Assembly (NCBI RefSeq): GCF_023856365.1
Contig: NC_064548.1
Location: 20,570,461-20,634,460 of the forward strand
DNA: 64,000 nt
Source: Brienomyrus brachyistius
Lineage: Eukaryota > Chordata > Actinopteri > Osteoglossiformes > Mormyridae
Reading direction: 5' to 3'
Part shown: piece by piece, positions 11,694-25,191 of the stretch
Numbering within the stretch: the first letter of the stretch is position 1
Layout of the letters: each line of letters begins with the position of its first letter
The notes under the pieces: model-generated
Databases searched by the model: none
What the model saw: only the letters and a program-made list of their open reading frames with translations
What the model was told of the DNA's origin: nothing
Position numbers and translations under genes: made by a program

Positions 11694-11742
11694 AAACCCT
11701 AACCCTAACTCGACTGACAAAGCCTAAACCTAACCCTAACCC
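11694..11742 (+). repeat. Short telomere-like repeat
   Basis: AACCCTAACCCTAACTCG and, after a short gap, AAACCTAACCCTAACCC: four to five CCCTAA units, two of them imperfect. Too short to be a telomere; either an interstitial trace or part of a repeat. Confidence 0.6.
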
Positions 11743-14700
11743 AGCTGGAGGTTATGCTGGTGATGCTGGATTCAAGCATATATCAAAATATCGACCTTTC
11801 ACATCCCTTCAGTTTAGTATCACGGTTATACAGCTACTCTCTGTGAAACAAAATGCTCATATTCACCTCTTTTGCAATCTCTGCCACAGCTTGTTGGGCA
11901 GGTAGAGAGCAGGGATGCTGTAATATGATTGGCCACTCAGACAGACCCCTTGTCATCAAATCCTTGATACAGAGCTGAACTGACTGCACGCTCCCTTCTG
12001 CTCCAGGACAGCCCATCCTCGCTGCCGCTTTGAAGATCAGGTCTCGGCCACAGCGTTTCACACACAGATCAGACCTGTGCGGCTTAATGTTTAATCACTC
12101 TAAACAGCCACCGGGCCAAGGTCTCGGCTTACCGTGTTATTAAAGCGCCCGATTCACCTGAACAGCTCCGATTTACCACAGGGCTTTTGTAGGAAGGTGC
12201 CGTCATTCCCACAAGCCCTTCAGTGCACAGAAGCAGGACAACATTCTTATGGTCTTATTCTTCCTGTCTGGCCCTCATGAGCAGATGGACATTTTAGTGC
12301 TTGATGTGTGATTCCGTCATTGGTGATGGACAGAGCTCTAACCCCATCACCACCTGGCGCATTGTTTAGAGGAGAGCCCTACCACCACTAGCTCTGTGCG
12401 ACCTAATAACCAGATACCAGTGTACAGTGGGTACAGCTGGGTACAGTGTATTGACATACTTTGATTTTCTTTTTTAAGGAACAGTTTGGTCCGTCTCTCT
12501 TGAGGATAGACCTGTACCTACTGCTTTGACAATCCAGGCTTGAAATGTTTTCATTGCTGACAGCCCAACGTTATTGACCAACAGTGTAAAGAAACGTTAC
12601 ACAAAATGATACAATGTGTAAAGCGCAGATTTGGGCCTGATATTTATGAATAATCACAGATCTGCTGTGCGAAGGCTGACACAATTATTTCTTCGCAACC
12701 TGCTTTATTTTCACTTTTTCTCCTTCAATATGATGCCGGAAACCCAAGGTTGATATTCTGAACAAAGCAGCCCTGAGTAACACCCAAATTCGCCCGAATG
12801 GATCCCTCTGTCAGAATGACCCCTAATTAGATGGTTATGGTCACACCTCTGCAGTATATCTGACATGTTCTACACTTCTATTCAACTGCATGTTCCTTCA
12901 GAGATCCTGAAGCTGTCAAGATAATATTATCTGTGCAGTTATTTAAGGGTGTTTAATTACACGTTGTAAATAATGCACATGTGAAGGAGTTTTTTTTAAA
13001 TATTGAAAACAGTCTGTGTGATTCATTAGCTGAAACTCACTGTGTAACTGAACCCACAGCCCTGTTCTTTATTTAGATCTCCTTATAGGAGATTAATAAG
13101 AAGGTCTCACATCTCACAGACTCTAATTCAATCCAAAACGATAATGGTTGGTGTCTCAGGGCTCACAAAGTGGGTTTACATTAGGCCTTTATTATACAGC
13201 GAGGCAGCCCTGATTGAAGCTCGGCTGGTAATATAGGCTGTCCTATTTCAAGGTATTACCCAGGTCTGAATGCATGCAGAGAAGAGACCTGTTCTCAAGA
13301 CACTTTAATATTCACGCCTCAGACATCGCAGGAGGTTCATCCTTATTGATGTGAGTCCCGTCGCACGGTGAGACGTGGCCGACTGCATTTTACAGTCATC
13401 ATTTCTGTAGAAAAGCACAACGCTTATTATGAATCTGCAATACCAATCAGTTCAGATGCACACTTTACGAAAATCGGAATATAAGACGTGCTATTTATTG
13501 TGATCTTAAATTTTGTTTATAAAAACTATGTTAGGGCAGAGCACAAGCACTTCGCAAAGACATGTTTAAAAAAACTCTTTCCATTATTTGAAAAAAAAAA
13601 GAATTCCTCCAGTGGGTATATCTAAAATTCTTTTAGAGCTGTGGATCGATTGTATAGTACACGTCAGTACTTGTCACTGTTTTGTGGAAGGCTAGGAGAG
13701 CTCAGGGGACGCAGGGCACTAAACCGACTGAATACAGGGCAGAGTGAAAGGAGGCAAAATGCCTGCGGTTCTGAGATCGGCTCGCTTTGTCTGCAGACAC
13801 AGGAAGTGTGTTTGAAATGTAGATAGTTTTTCCTTACTCACACCAAACAGCATGTGTATCTGCAGAGCAAACTGGCACCGGTTGCGTGCATTACGCGCGC
13901 ACTTATAATTACACAGCTGAACTTTAGCCATACCTTTTCTTTAACTAAATTGCTATTTTACTTCCACACATTTTCACATGGCAAAACATTTCTGCCGTTA
14001 AATTCTGCAAATAAACCACGTCTGTACAAGGAGCCGGGATAGTGTACTCTGTAAGAGTTCGCAGTCTGAAATGTGATTCTGTAAATCTGAAGACAGTCAG
14101 GTAAAAAGAGCCATAATGCAGCCTAATGCAGACTAGATAACTGATAAAGACAAATACGCAACATGTGTGAGGGCAATAGAGACTGCATGTTTACAGTGCA
14201 TCTGGGCAAAGACCAAAAAGCCATTTTTACTCCCTGCATCTATTAAAAAAGATGACCTGTTCCATTCAGTGGCTGACCCCATAATACCTATGGCAATCAA
14301 CTCCTTTCCTAACGGGAGACTTCTGCTCTGAGGTGAAATTTCTCTTCCCTTCTATGAGGACATAGCTAACGAACACTCAATAAAACATTGATTCAGTCTT
14401 TGGGCAACAAGTGTCATAATTTGTGAGCTGATGCTCACGTTTAAGACAATGAGTATTGATTTAGTAGCGAAAGGGTATGTTTAACAAAGTGCACTGGTGT
14501 ACTGAAAAAGACTAGAGCCAGCGATGTCAGTGTGGTCTGCCCTCTCGGAAACACGCCCTCTCTGCCAACAAATAGCCACGTCCTCCTTAGTCAATGAAAA
14601 TCATTTCCATAGAAAGCTACTGGCTTGCTATGATTTGACCGGTAAATGTTTCAGAGCTGTCAGTCAGTGTGAATCTACAGCTAGAGGAAGCCAGACCAAC

Positions 14701-15129
14701 CAATCAGATATCTTGGTCCTACCTCCTTTAGTTGCTTGGACCCACCTCCCATCCAGTCTGAGTGGTTACCTCTCTGAACCAATAATTTCTCCTCCTGCCC
14801 TCAGAACATTTTTATGTAAGTAAAGCTCCCATGAGTGACTTAACGTCACTGCACTATCAGCAGAGCCAAAGAAGGACATCATAAATGAAAATAATGACAT
14901 GGCTGATAAACGAGGCTAATGCTGACGGTCAGGGGGACAGAGAGTGCCGTCTGCCATTCTGCCCAACCGTTTGTCACAGCTGTCACTGGGGAAACAGAGC
15001 TGAACACTGCTCTGCTGCTTTAGCCGCATGAAAAAGCTCCCCCTTCAGGTGTGACCTGGCCGTCTACACACTGCTAATACCTGTTAGCTGTCATTTACGG
15101 TTTGTAATGCAAAGACATGCCTGCAGGTA

Positions 15130-15130
15130 C

Positions 15131-15166
<36 letters not shown>

Positions 15167-15397
15167 TTTTTGTATTCATGTCCTTGTGGTGACCATCCAT
15201 TCATTTAACCCCTACCCAGCCCTAACCTTAACCATAAGTAACCAAACTAAATACAAGACTTTTGGCATCTTTAGTTTTTTTGTTGCAGTCACAGATTCTT
15301 ATAAAATTCGTTTGTGGGGACCGAAAAAAATAAAAAATAACAGTTTTATCACATTCTGGGGACATTTGGACATATACCTGGACTACAGGGAGGGAGG

Positions 15398-15428
<31 letters not shown>

Positions 15429-15560
15429 GTGTAATTATATATTTGTGGGGACTCTCCATTCATTTCTATGGGGAAATCTCTAACCCTAATATAAGAACTT
15501 TATCCCCCACCCAGCCCTAAGCTTAATCATAAGTAACCAAACAAAATGAAGCGTGCATGC
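15130..15560. repeat. (CA)n-linked dispersed repeat, copy 2, in tandem
   Basis: A (CA)n run at 15130-15166 precedes CCTAACCTTAACCATAAGTA, ACCAAACTAAATACAAGACT and TCTGGGGACATTTGGACAT. A GGGA/GA microsatellite (15387-15429) separates it from a second partial unit starting TTTGTGGGGACTCTCCATTC (about 15445) and running to AAGTAACCAAACAAAATGAA. Confidence 0.78.
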
Positions 15561-16442
15561 ATTTTTAGTTTATCGATTTCAGGAGCAAACACTCTAATTA
15601 TATATAAGTGCTTAAGTGCCAAGTATAAAAACTCTGCAATTAACAAACTGCAACTAAGAAAAACCAGCAGAATTGAAAACTAGTACATCTGGCTGGCCAT
15701 ATCTAAATCCCTCCAATCCGTTAGTCCAATACGGGCCCAATCAGGGCCAGCTGGGTAGATGACTGCTTATGGACAGCCTTAAAAGTACAGAGGATCACTC
15801 AAACCCAACCCTGTGCCAATACCTTCTACTATAATACATTAAAAAAGCCCTGTGAAGAGACACACACCATTTTTTACATTGTAGGAGCTGCCATATTTCG
15901 TTTGAACTACTTGAACTACAAGTATGATGTAGAAGTATGAAATTCTCAGATGTTTCATAACTGACAGATTTTTGTTGCCTTGCAGGCTGGTCAGAACAGT
16001 ATCAAAGAACCCCATGATGCAAAAGACATCTATTAATAAAGAATATGGTATCAGTAACAATGCGAGTTGATAATATCCCTTTTTATAGTCCCGATGTGCC
16101 ATATCTACAAAGCACTGGCAACGTGAGATAACGCATCGCAAAGCTTTCCCAGAAGTGAGTAACTGCGTCCCTTCCTGCAAACCCATAACACATAGGCAGG
16201 TACTTCTAGAGATCTGCTTACATGAATAGCACTTCTTCGTTTCAGTCGCTTAGCAGACGTAGGTCTAAAACAGCTTCCGATATTAAACTTTACGCAACTG
16301 GATATTTTTGTAGCAGAAATCGATTTAAGATTCACCCCAGATACATGAGAGGACAATTCCTCGTCCTTGTGCATCCTATTCATATATCAATTAATCACAA
16401 CTAGACATGACCCCAAGGATCTCAACGGGACATTCTCTCTAT

Positions 16443-16625
16443 CAGGGGTCTCCAACTCCGGTCCTGGAGAGCTACTATCCAGTAGGTTTTCTATCCTACC
16501 TGGCTGCTGATGAGCCACACCTGTTCTCAGGCAAATACCAGGAACAGGTGTGGCTCATCAGAACCCAGGTAGGATAGAAAACCTACTGGATAGTAACTCT
16601 CCAGGGCCGGAGTTGGAGACCCCTG
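16443..16625. mobile_element. hAT-type MITE with long arms
   Basis: A 183-bp palindrome. The left arm begins CAGGGGTCTCCAACTCCGGT and the right arm ends with its inverse, and the arms stay similar nearly to the centre (GAGCCACACCTGTTC and GAACAGGTGTGGCTC). Flanking octamers CTCTCTAT (16435-16442) and CTCTATAT (16626-16633) match at 7 of 8. Confidence 0.88.
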
Positions 16626-17359
16626 CTCTATATATTGTACAGACGGCGAAGCACACGTGTGTAAGAGGGACACGGACACGTGGGTGAACATGAATGTTGT
16701 ACTGAACTCCCAGGACTGTCGGCCTGCCTCATTACACGTACAACTCGGTGAAGGCTGTCACTGCTGAAGGGAGAGCATGTCCTTCAATTTAGCTTAATCT
16801 TGCGGAAGGACGGGGCTGAGTCTCACTCAGCCGAGCGGCACTGAGTAGTGTCAATGAGCGAGTGCAGATTTTAATTAGATAAACACACACCTCCTTGCAA
16901 AGACCATCATGATAATAGTCATAGCAGCAAGAAGCATAGGAGACAGTGGACCTCAGAGTGTTATTAATATTTTTTCCTCGGTTAATGTTGCTTTTAATGA
17001 TGCCGGGTTCGAAACGAGCGTCTCCGGGGTTGCTGCTTCGTGAAAGCTATAGAACAGCCATTTCTCATGCTGGTAAGTGACTCCACCACTCATTAGAACC
17101 TGACTAGAAACACTAGAAGATAATTGGTGCTAAGTGGTGAATACTGTATATATGCATTAGCTGTGCTTTTCGGTGTCCGTTGTGTTCACAGACAGTGGCA
17201 GCAAACAGAAGAAGGTGCTCAGGTGAACATCGGTCATGCTAATGCTATTGTCATCTATGTCACGTGTTCAGTAATGCGTCTGATATCTGCTGAGCTGCAA
17301 CGTATTTTAAAACAAGGGCTAATCAGCTTTCAGGACTCCCTGGTGATAGCCGGGAGAAA

Positions 17360-17675
17360 TGGGCGGGGTGGTTGCTGTGCTGCTCATTGGGTTAAATCTC
17401 TGTGGTTGTGATCAGAAGATTGCCGGTTCTAATCCCTCATCTCTGCTGGGCCCTTGAAGCAAGGCCCTTGATGCCCTGAAATGCTCTAGGGATGCTAGAC
17501 AAATGGCCCAACCTTGTGCAAAAACCCTAAGCTTCTCTCTTAACAGTGCGTATATTTTTAATAAGTGTATTTATATATGTGTGTTCTCTCAAAGAAGAGC
17601 AAGGTGGGAAATGCGAGAAGAAGCATTCCAATGTTCTTGTACAAATGGCAAATAAAGCATCATTTCAATTTGTAA
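17360..17675 (+). mobile_element. Degenerate tRNA-derived SINE
   Basis: Contains a head-like GTGGTTGCTGTGCTGCTCAT, box B-like GGTTCTAATCC (about 17425-17435), TTGAAGCAAGGCCCTTGATG, and the 3' block GTACAAATGGCAAATAAAGC shared with the copy at 20209. Strongly diverged. Confidence 0.65.
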
Positions 17676-20208
17676 ATCTGTTGTGAAATAGGAGGCTGTT
17701 TCCTCGGTCCCTGTCGGGAATGTGTACGCTCGTCTGAGCCGTCGTACCCCCCCCCTGCTCTCTGTAGGGCTCGTTAGGGAGGGCAGACACTCCTGATGAG
17801 CGCACGTCTCCGCTGCAAGGGGCCCTGCGGCGTCGATGTCACGGAGCAGCCGTCAGACGGCACCGTTCCGGCTGGTAACAGGGAGGGCCTCCTGACCACG
17901 AGGGAGGCGCTCGGGGCACTGCTCCAGCCGCGATACTCCGGCGCGATACTCAGCATACCGGAAATGATTGAGATAATATTTTGATTACCTTTTCATTAAT
18001 TTTTCTAAGTGGGTGCAGTATTTTTGATGTCAAATAGAGGTCACTATTTAGTAAATCGCTACTTGTTAGATGGCTGCCCGCCTGCTGTGTAAGACGGAAA
18101 GTTCTGACTTTTAGGCTGGATTCGGAATTTCTATGCAAATTAAGAAACAAATGGTAATGCAGCCATTTGAGAACCGGCAGATGTTACGTTTATTACAGCA
18201 CTGGAATAGGCTGTGAAATATGTAGACATCAATTATTAACGTTTATTATTAATTCACCCCAGGAAACGTTTCAGCCAACACCACTATCACCAGCTTAGGG
18301 CGTGTGAGTCAGTGGCAGACAGACCTCATTGGGGCCTTTCACATTCACAACACGAACTGCAAGCCTAGCCTGGAGCCCCGTAGGTCCTGCTATATGGTTT
18401 AATTAATGCCTGATTTACACTTGATAATACATCAAATAATTACTACATTTATGAGGACCGAGAGCTTAGTTTCTGTGAAAACCATCATAGCGTGTAACCC
18501 GTAAGGAACCTGGTTTGACCATCTTTATTAAGGAGGGTCGGCTGACGCTGATTACGCCTCACTGCTTATACGCTGCCTGCTGGACTAAAAACATCAGGAG
18601 CTCCTTCAGTGCAGGTGACAGAGCCCACCCCCCCTAAAAGGTCTTCCTCCGCTCCCCAAAACGAAAATGATATAAGCTGAATTTCTTCAATCAGTTTCAA
18701 ATTTATGATCCAGACTATGTAAAATGTTCTTAGTCCATAATATGGCTGACTTATTTTGAGCAGACGTTGTTTTTAAAACTTAAATGTGAGGAGCTGCAGT
18801 CTGAGAGCATCGCTGCTGGCAAACAGAAGAGGACGGAGAGAGCATTATTACTGAATGTCTACCAGCTGGGTACCAGGCTCTGAAGCTTTTTTCAGTCGGT
18901 AATCAGTGCGAAAAGAGCAATAACCCACAGTGAGGGCACCCAACAGAAGCATGGAGGAGCCACGTGACCAGGTGGGAGTTACGGGGGCAAGGAGATGAGT
19001 GTCTCTCTCACGGGTGGCTGGCTTCAGCGTGAAAACTGACCACATGTGGGCAAGTAAGGTAAGAAACCAAGACAGAGGATATTAGCCATGTGAGAGAGCA
19101 ACGCGTTTGATAATAAAAAAGGCATGAGGGCAAATCATGATTTAGGAGATTAAATAATATATAATGAAGACAAACCAAAATTTCAGCTAAGTGTGACTTT
19201 GCCAGGCTTGGTTTGCCCATTGTATTGTAATACTGGGTCAAACCTAATGTACAGTTTATTTTTCTTGATCATCTGCTATAGGTGACATTCGTGGAGGTTG
19301 AACTGTATTTTCATCAATAATACTAATCGTATTGGTAGAATTGTTTATCTAAAAATTAGATAATGTCGCTACAGTTATAGGTTATTACACATATGCTTTC
19401 ATGTTATAGGTAAAAGCCTCAATCCCTTCCCAGCCCCAACCATAAGTAACCAAACAAAATACCTTTTGGAATTTCTAGTTTTTTGATTGCTGTCACAGAT
19501 TTTTACATAATGTAATGTAACAGGTTGTTATCACATTGTGGGGACATTTAGTTCCCACAACGTAATATAGACATAACACGCACATGCGCACACACACACA
19601 CACTCACACACAGGCACACACACACACACACATGCACACGCGCACACACACATACACACACTTTATGTTATGCTGTATATCAAATCTTTATCTTTATTTA
19701 ATATTATATCTCTACTTGAGATTTTTATATCACAAAATTGAAGTGATTAAAAAAGTGTTAAAATGTTGTGTGGTAAAACAGTATTGTAAGTATGGCCTGC
19801 ACTGAAAGTCATTTATACTGAGAGTCTTAAAAGGCAACTTAAGTGTTTAGAACGGCTTTTTAAATACATAAATCGATGCCAGATTGTTTCCTGCAGAGTG
19901 TCTGACACCTTCATGGTGTCGTGTTTTTAACGATGGGAGGGGTGGCCTGTGACAGATGCATTAAATTTTAAGGCGCTCCCTTCTGATGGGGGTGTTTTAT
20001 GGAAGGCCCCTTTCCATATGTCCGAAGAAGCACACCTGTTTGGTTACTCATCAGTGAATGATTATACGCTGTGAGATGGTGCTATTTTTAGCTTTATCGG
20101 TGTGGTTTATAGCTATGCTCAGCACTAGATAGCTGCAAAACCGAGTCTAGCAGGAAGAACTCCAATAAATTAATTTTAGACTTATCCAGTGGTGTTATGA
20201 GTATGGTA
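17676..20208. other. Intergenic stretch without recognised genes
   Basis: Contains only the (CA)n-linked repeat at 19405-19661. The overlapping opposed frames at 17774-17984 lie in a GC-rich patch and are not convincing. Confidence 0.55.
19405..19661. repeat. (CA)n-linked dispersed repeat, copy 3
   Basis: AACCATAAGTAACCAAACAA, then CACATTGTGGGGACATTTAG and TTCCCACAACGTAATATAGA, leading into an interrupted CA microsatellite at about 19578-19661. The 5' part with TGTGGGGACTCTCC is missing. Confidence 0.72.
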
Positions 20209-20470
20209 AATGGGGCAGTGACTGGCTGTGTGCCCATGTTCAGCATGTTCAGAAGATTGCTGGTTCGAGCCCTGCCCTTGGCAGACCATCTCCATGGGCC
20301 CCTGAGCAGAGCTTTTAACCCCCAGCTCCAAGGCTGCCGTGCATTGGCTGACCCTGCACTGTGACCCCAAGCTATGGACAGCAAGATGGGACAGGTGGAG
20401 AGAATAATTCCAAAGTACTCGTGCATGTGCAAATGGCAAATAAAGGATTTATCATTTATTTATCATTTTA
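20209..20470 (+). mobile_element. Degenerate tRNA-derived SINE
   Basis: Head with box B-like GGTTCGAGCCC (20262-20272), then GGGCCCCTGAGCAGAGCTTT and TAACCCCCAGCTCC, CACTGTGACCCCAAGCTATG, and a tail CAAATGGCAAATAAAGG. The tail is shared with the copy ending near 17672. Open frames crossing it are chance. Confidence 0.75.
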
Positions 20471-20474
20471 GGGA

Positions 20475-21995
20475 AATCAGCCAGTCAACTGCCCTATATT
20501 CTTGTCACATTACACAGTGCCATTAATGCTGTTTCATAAGCGTAAAAGATTCCTATACTGCCAAACTGAGTCATGGGACAAGGCCTCCCTAAAGATGGGG
20601 GATATAATGAAGGTAGAGAGACAAAAAGATAGAGGAAAAGACGAGATGAAACTGATCACTGCCGTGTCATCTTACTATTTGGGATTCACATCTCTCTGAC
20701 TTGCTCCGGTTCTCTGCCGACACAATCATCTCCTGGGATGAGGAATCGATCTGTCTGGGACAGCGGGAGAGGACCCTGATGCACAGAGCCAGACCTGGGG
20801 CTCCCCTTTGCAGGGGAAAGATGCATTTGGATCTTGGGTAACAAGTTCTGAAATCCTGCTGGGCTGGAGTCCAGGTGGGGGACACCTTCGGTTGCATCAT
20901 CGATTTGGAGATACTTGCCCACAGCCTAAGAGCAACCCCATGTACTAAACTTCTGCCCAGTGCCATGTCGGAAATGCAGTCAGGCCCACATGTAGGCCGG
21001 CGGCCTGCTGAAGTGGTAAAAAGTAGAGCTAGAGTTCGCTGTAGGTGGGCTGGACTCCAGCGATGAAACAATCTCCTGGTCAAGTAAAGGCCTAAAGCGA
21101 AAGAATAAGACAGCGGCACTTGTTCACCCCTGTGGGGAAATTGGGCAGTTTTTCACAAATTCCATCTTGCTCTCATGGGAGATACAGGTGGGAGTAACTT
21201 TCAGGGCCAGGATCCTGTCGTCAAGCTACGGTGAGCCTCTTGGAAAAAGCTTTAGTGATGGATTTTAGGTGGGTTGTTAATTTGCTACAGTAGGGGGTCT
21301 GTCAGCCAACAGTCCAGCATCGGCTATGGGACAGAGGGTGTCGTTCCCATGGCTCTAAGGAGATCCGCAGGGAAAACGAAAGCGTTTGTGATAGGGCGCC
21401 CCCTTCTGATGAGGGACACACACAAAGGCCTTCTGTAGGATCCTTAGGGTTGGAATGCCTTGTGACTTGGACTTGGGTAGAGCAGAGGGAGGGTACTCTG
21501 TTACTTCTGGGGAAATAGACCAGGAAGAAGTGTAAGACGGGGTTCGAGCCTGAGAGTCCATGTGACACAGGGCCGCAGAGTAGTTTTCAGACAGAATCTC
21601 TGTAGCCGCAGTTTGGGAGGCTGGTTACCCTGGATCGGTCACAGCCTGGGGAGGCCTTTTGGCGCGGTCTGTCCACCTCCTGTGGGAGGTCAGGAGCTGA
21701 AGGCTGAGTGAGCTGCGGGCAGTGCTGGAGGAGGGAGGCTCTGGATGTCTCTTGTGATGTTCGTCTGTTTCATCAATGAGAAAGAACAACAGACAATAAT
21801 CAATATGCTATGGCATGTACATTCAACATATGGTCATGATTATTATTTGTTATTATTGAAAGCATTTCCTTTATCGATTTGAGTTAATGTGCACATCAGG
21901 TTTTATGCCTTCGGCTGATTAATCTGGACACACATGTGTAATATATTTACTATTTGTATACACGCTGTTTTTTGAACTCCTGAAGAAGGATAGCA
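20475..21995. other. GC-richer unassigned stretch
   Basis: From 20690 to 21730 GC content and CpG frequency exceed the flanks. Frames of 150 codons (minus, 20667-21119) and 88 codons (minus, 21302-21568) have no recognised motif and a biased composition. It may be an old retroelement fragment; I cannot name it. Confidence 0.3.
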
Positions 21996-22356
21996 GGTAA
22001 AACTTTACTTGAGGGGACACAAATTCTTAGTACATACTCAGTTGCTATTGAAGTATAAATCATGGACAAATCATGTACCAATATTGCTGATACTTCAAAT
22101 AAAAGATGTGCCACGATTCATTAATGATGAACAAACATGAGATCAGCGTTTCACTTGTTATTCATTATTTGTTCCTTCCGTATGTCCTTCAGTAGTTCAC
22201 AAAGGTTTACAGAATTAACAGATAAATTATGCATCACGATTTAGCTTAATGAATGAACATGTGAGCAGTGTGTACCTAAGTCTTAGTTTGTCGTTAACTA
22301 ATACATAAGTAAGAGCTCAGTACTATATTATTTGTGCCCCATCAAATAGTGTTACT
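21996..22356. mobile_element. Fold-back element with GGTAAAACTTTACTTGA ends
   Basis: The left end GGTAAAACTTTACTTGAGGG continues into GACACAAAT; the right end ATTTGTGCCCCATCAAATAG continues into TGTTACT, the imperfect inverse. The 360-bp interior is AT-rich and non-coding. Ends of this type are widespread in fish. Confidence 0.7.
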
Positions 22357-22359
22357 GGA

Positions 22360-24360
22360 TCAGATATAATATCCGTAAGCTCTGAAGGTCTCCTGTGATG
22401 CTTGTCTGCCTACAGGTCTGCCCTTTCCAGGATGACCACCCTCAAAGTTTGACAGGGTGGGGTGTCAGTAGGCAGGACTCCACCCAGTCCTCTCTCATGG
22501 CTCCTGTTTCCAGTGATTTCTCTTCTGCCAAATTTATGCTCCAGGCACTGGGGAATTCATGTATTACTGTGATAAATAGCCAAACCACATTTTTAGGAAG
22601 TAGCCTAGCTGGTGAATTAAACAGATTGCATTAGCGCACTGCCAAATGCCATAAACGTAAATGTAAGCATGCTTTGTCCCATGTCAAATACAGTAAAAGC
22701 TTTTCACGGCCTGATATCACTCACATTTTAACATGCAGGGTACCGACTGAACGCATTTAAATCATTCTGCAGGTTTACTTTTTGACAGGGAAATACATCT
22801 CATTTTGGTCTAGGATGTCTGCTGCTAATATAAAATTACTGGTTGTTGCTTTGAAATAAAAGCTTTGTGAGCTGTCAAGTAATTTCTTAATTACACACCC
22901 CGGTATCAGTGAGCTGTGGCTGTTTTGTTTTTTTTTATTATTCATTGGACTTGGTCAAATGTTAAATTAGTTTGGTTGTTTAACGCGTAACGTGAACCGC
23001 TTCTTAATTATGCACTCTCGTGGATTTTTTTTTTAAAAAGACACATGATTTTTCTCTAGGCTTTTTATTAAAAGATTTACCACGGCTTTCTTTCTGAAAA
23101 GGGACATACCATCCGTCGCCCCCTGTGCACTCACTCGGGCTCCTCCGCTACGTCCATGCCGGGGGCTGCCCAATGCCCCTCCCTCCCAGCCTACCCACCG
23201 CCATGTCTCTGCTTGGGCCGTTACCACATACCCCATTCATTGTTGACTCCTGGTGTGCTGTGATTGGACAGAATTACGTGATGTCACATGCTGCCCGGAT
23301 CCTGATTGGTGCTCTGATAGATGCAGTGCGAGCTGACCGTGGAGACTTGAAATAGTGAGTTGGCCTTTGAGTGTAAGAGGGACTTTCAGCAGGACCCTTT
23401 AACTCCTTCGCTGCCCCCAGGTGGTATTTTTGGGCTGAATCTATGAGTCTGGCAATAAAGATGGTTATTCACAGAATATGCTTTGAGCATCCTGTGCTTT
23501 AATGTGTTGTGGGGTTTAATTTCCATGGTGCTGGAGTAATTTGTCAGTCAAAACCTGTTATCCAAATTCAGTGAAACAGCTCAGTATTCGCACCAACCAT
23601 TCAATACACCCATGTATTTTTTAACAAGCAGACCATCTTTGACTAATCAATACCTCATTCACAGAAATGACCCCAAATGCTAATCGTCCCGCTATGTATG
23701 CAGACAAACCTTTGTGCTGCTTTTTCATAGATTAAAAAATCGTATTATTTAACTCAATATTAAATTAATACGAGTGCTAATTTTACTTTGTGACGAAAGA
23801 CCATTTATGCAACACCATTTTTGTTTTAGATATAAACTTTTACATTTTATTTATTTTATGAAAGTAATTAAATTTTATACCCAAACCTGCTCTCACCTGA
23901 TGGAGTCTGGCTCACTGAGGATAATTACAATAGTGCTACGTTTAAATGGGATTGGAAGTAGGACAACACAAATAAATTGAATAACTACTCATGCTACATC
24001 CTTTATAATTCACTGTAATGGATTCTGCATGCTTTCTTAAATGTACTGTACCTTGACTTTCCCTGCAGATTTGAATATTGCTGTACTATTGGCTTTTTGG
24101 GTCACATCGACAGGTCCCTCACACGGCTCATTGGCCAGGAATGATTATCCAGCTAATCACATGTAGCCTTTTTTCACCAATGAGAAGTAACGGCAGACCT
24201 AATAATAAATTATTATTATAAACCAGTGTGCTATTGCTTATATACTCTTGATATATCAACATATGTAGGAACTTCATGATCCCATGTTGTTATTATTGTT
24301 GTTGTTGTTCTTGTTAATAAAAACAACAATAATAATAGAATTTGTTGAAAACACACACAA
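22360..24360. other. Stretch without recognised features
   Basis: AT-rich in most parts, GC-richer at 23110-23350. Nothing gene-like supported. Confidence 0.55.
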
Positions 24361-24361
24361 A

Positions 24362-24978
24362 TCACCTGCTCACATGTATCGCCTGTCCACACACATCACC
24401 TGTCCACACACATCACCTGTCCACACACATCACCTGTCCACACTCATGACCTGTCCGCATGCATCGCCTGTCCACACACATCACTTGTCCACACACATCA
24501 CCTGTCCACACACATCACCTGTCCACACTTATGACCTGTCCGCACGCATCGCCTGTCCACACACATCACTTGTCCACACGCATCGCCTGTCCACACGTAT
24601 CACCTGTCCACACTCATGACCTGTCCGCACGCATCACCTGTCCACACTCATGACCTGTCCACACGCATCACCTGTCCACACTCATGACCTGTCCGCACGC
24701 ATCACCTGTCCACACTCATGACCTGTCCACACGCATCACCTGTCCCCACACATCGCCTGTCCACACTCATGACCTGTCCACACGCATCGCCTGTCCACAC
24801 GCATCACATATCCACACACATCGCCTGTCCACTCGCCCCGCCGGTCCACACATATCACCTATCCACACACATCACCTATCCACACACATCACCTATCCAC
24901 ACACATCGCCCGTCCACACGCTTCGCCTGTCCACACACATCACCTATCCACACACATCGCCTGTCCACACACATCACC
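24362..24978 (+). repeat. Minisatellite, 17-bp unit, about 36 copies
   Basis: The unit is CACCTGTCCACACACAT with variants CACTCATGA, CGCACGCATC and CACGTATC. At 24601-24736 a 34-bp dimer repeats four times in register (starts 24601, 24635, 24669, 24703), showing local higher-order expansion. Open frames rich in CPH, SPVHTH and LST are artefacts of the repeat. Confidence 0.95.
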
Positions 24979-25168
24979 ATGATGGAAACCTGAGGCTTTT
25001 ACCTGGAACGTTACCAGTGTCACTGTGATGATCCTTCCACAGCATTACTTGTAGCTCAGTTAATCTGCCAACTCTGAACAGCAGCCCCCACCTGCATCCT
25101 TATCTAGGTGTGTATGAATGACCTGTGATGTTACTGCTAGTGGTCTTATCCAGTGTGTTGACAGCAAA

Positions 25169-25191
25169 ATGGATGGATGGATGGATGGATA
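25169..25191 (+). repeat. (GGAT)n microsatellite
   Basis: Five ATGG units at the end of an unremarkable stretch; in this genome such tails often mark the 3' end of a retroelement (compare 28511 and 51383). Confidence 0.85.

Larger units (their letters stand above)
10720..16430. other. Intergenic stretch without recognised genes
   Basis: Apart from the telomere-like words (11694) and the (CA)n-linked repeat (15130) nothing was recognised. Frames of 60-115 codons here show no family motifs. Confidence 0.55.

Noticed and set aside
20667..21119. Minus-strand 150-codon open frame
   Set aside because: Arg/Ser/Cys-rich composition expected of chance translation in GC-rich DNA; no family resemblance or splice sites.
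24362..24978. CRISPR-like array
   Set aside because: Units are contiguous 17-mers with no unique spacers, and the genome is a vertebrate one.
24284..25028. Several plus-strand His/Thr/Pro-rich open frames
   Set aside because: They translate the 17-bp minisatellite in shifted frames. No start context, splice signals or known family.
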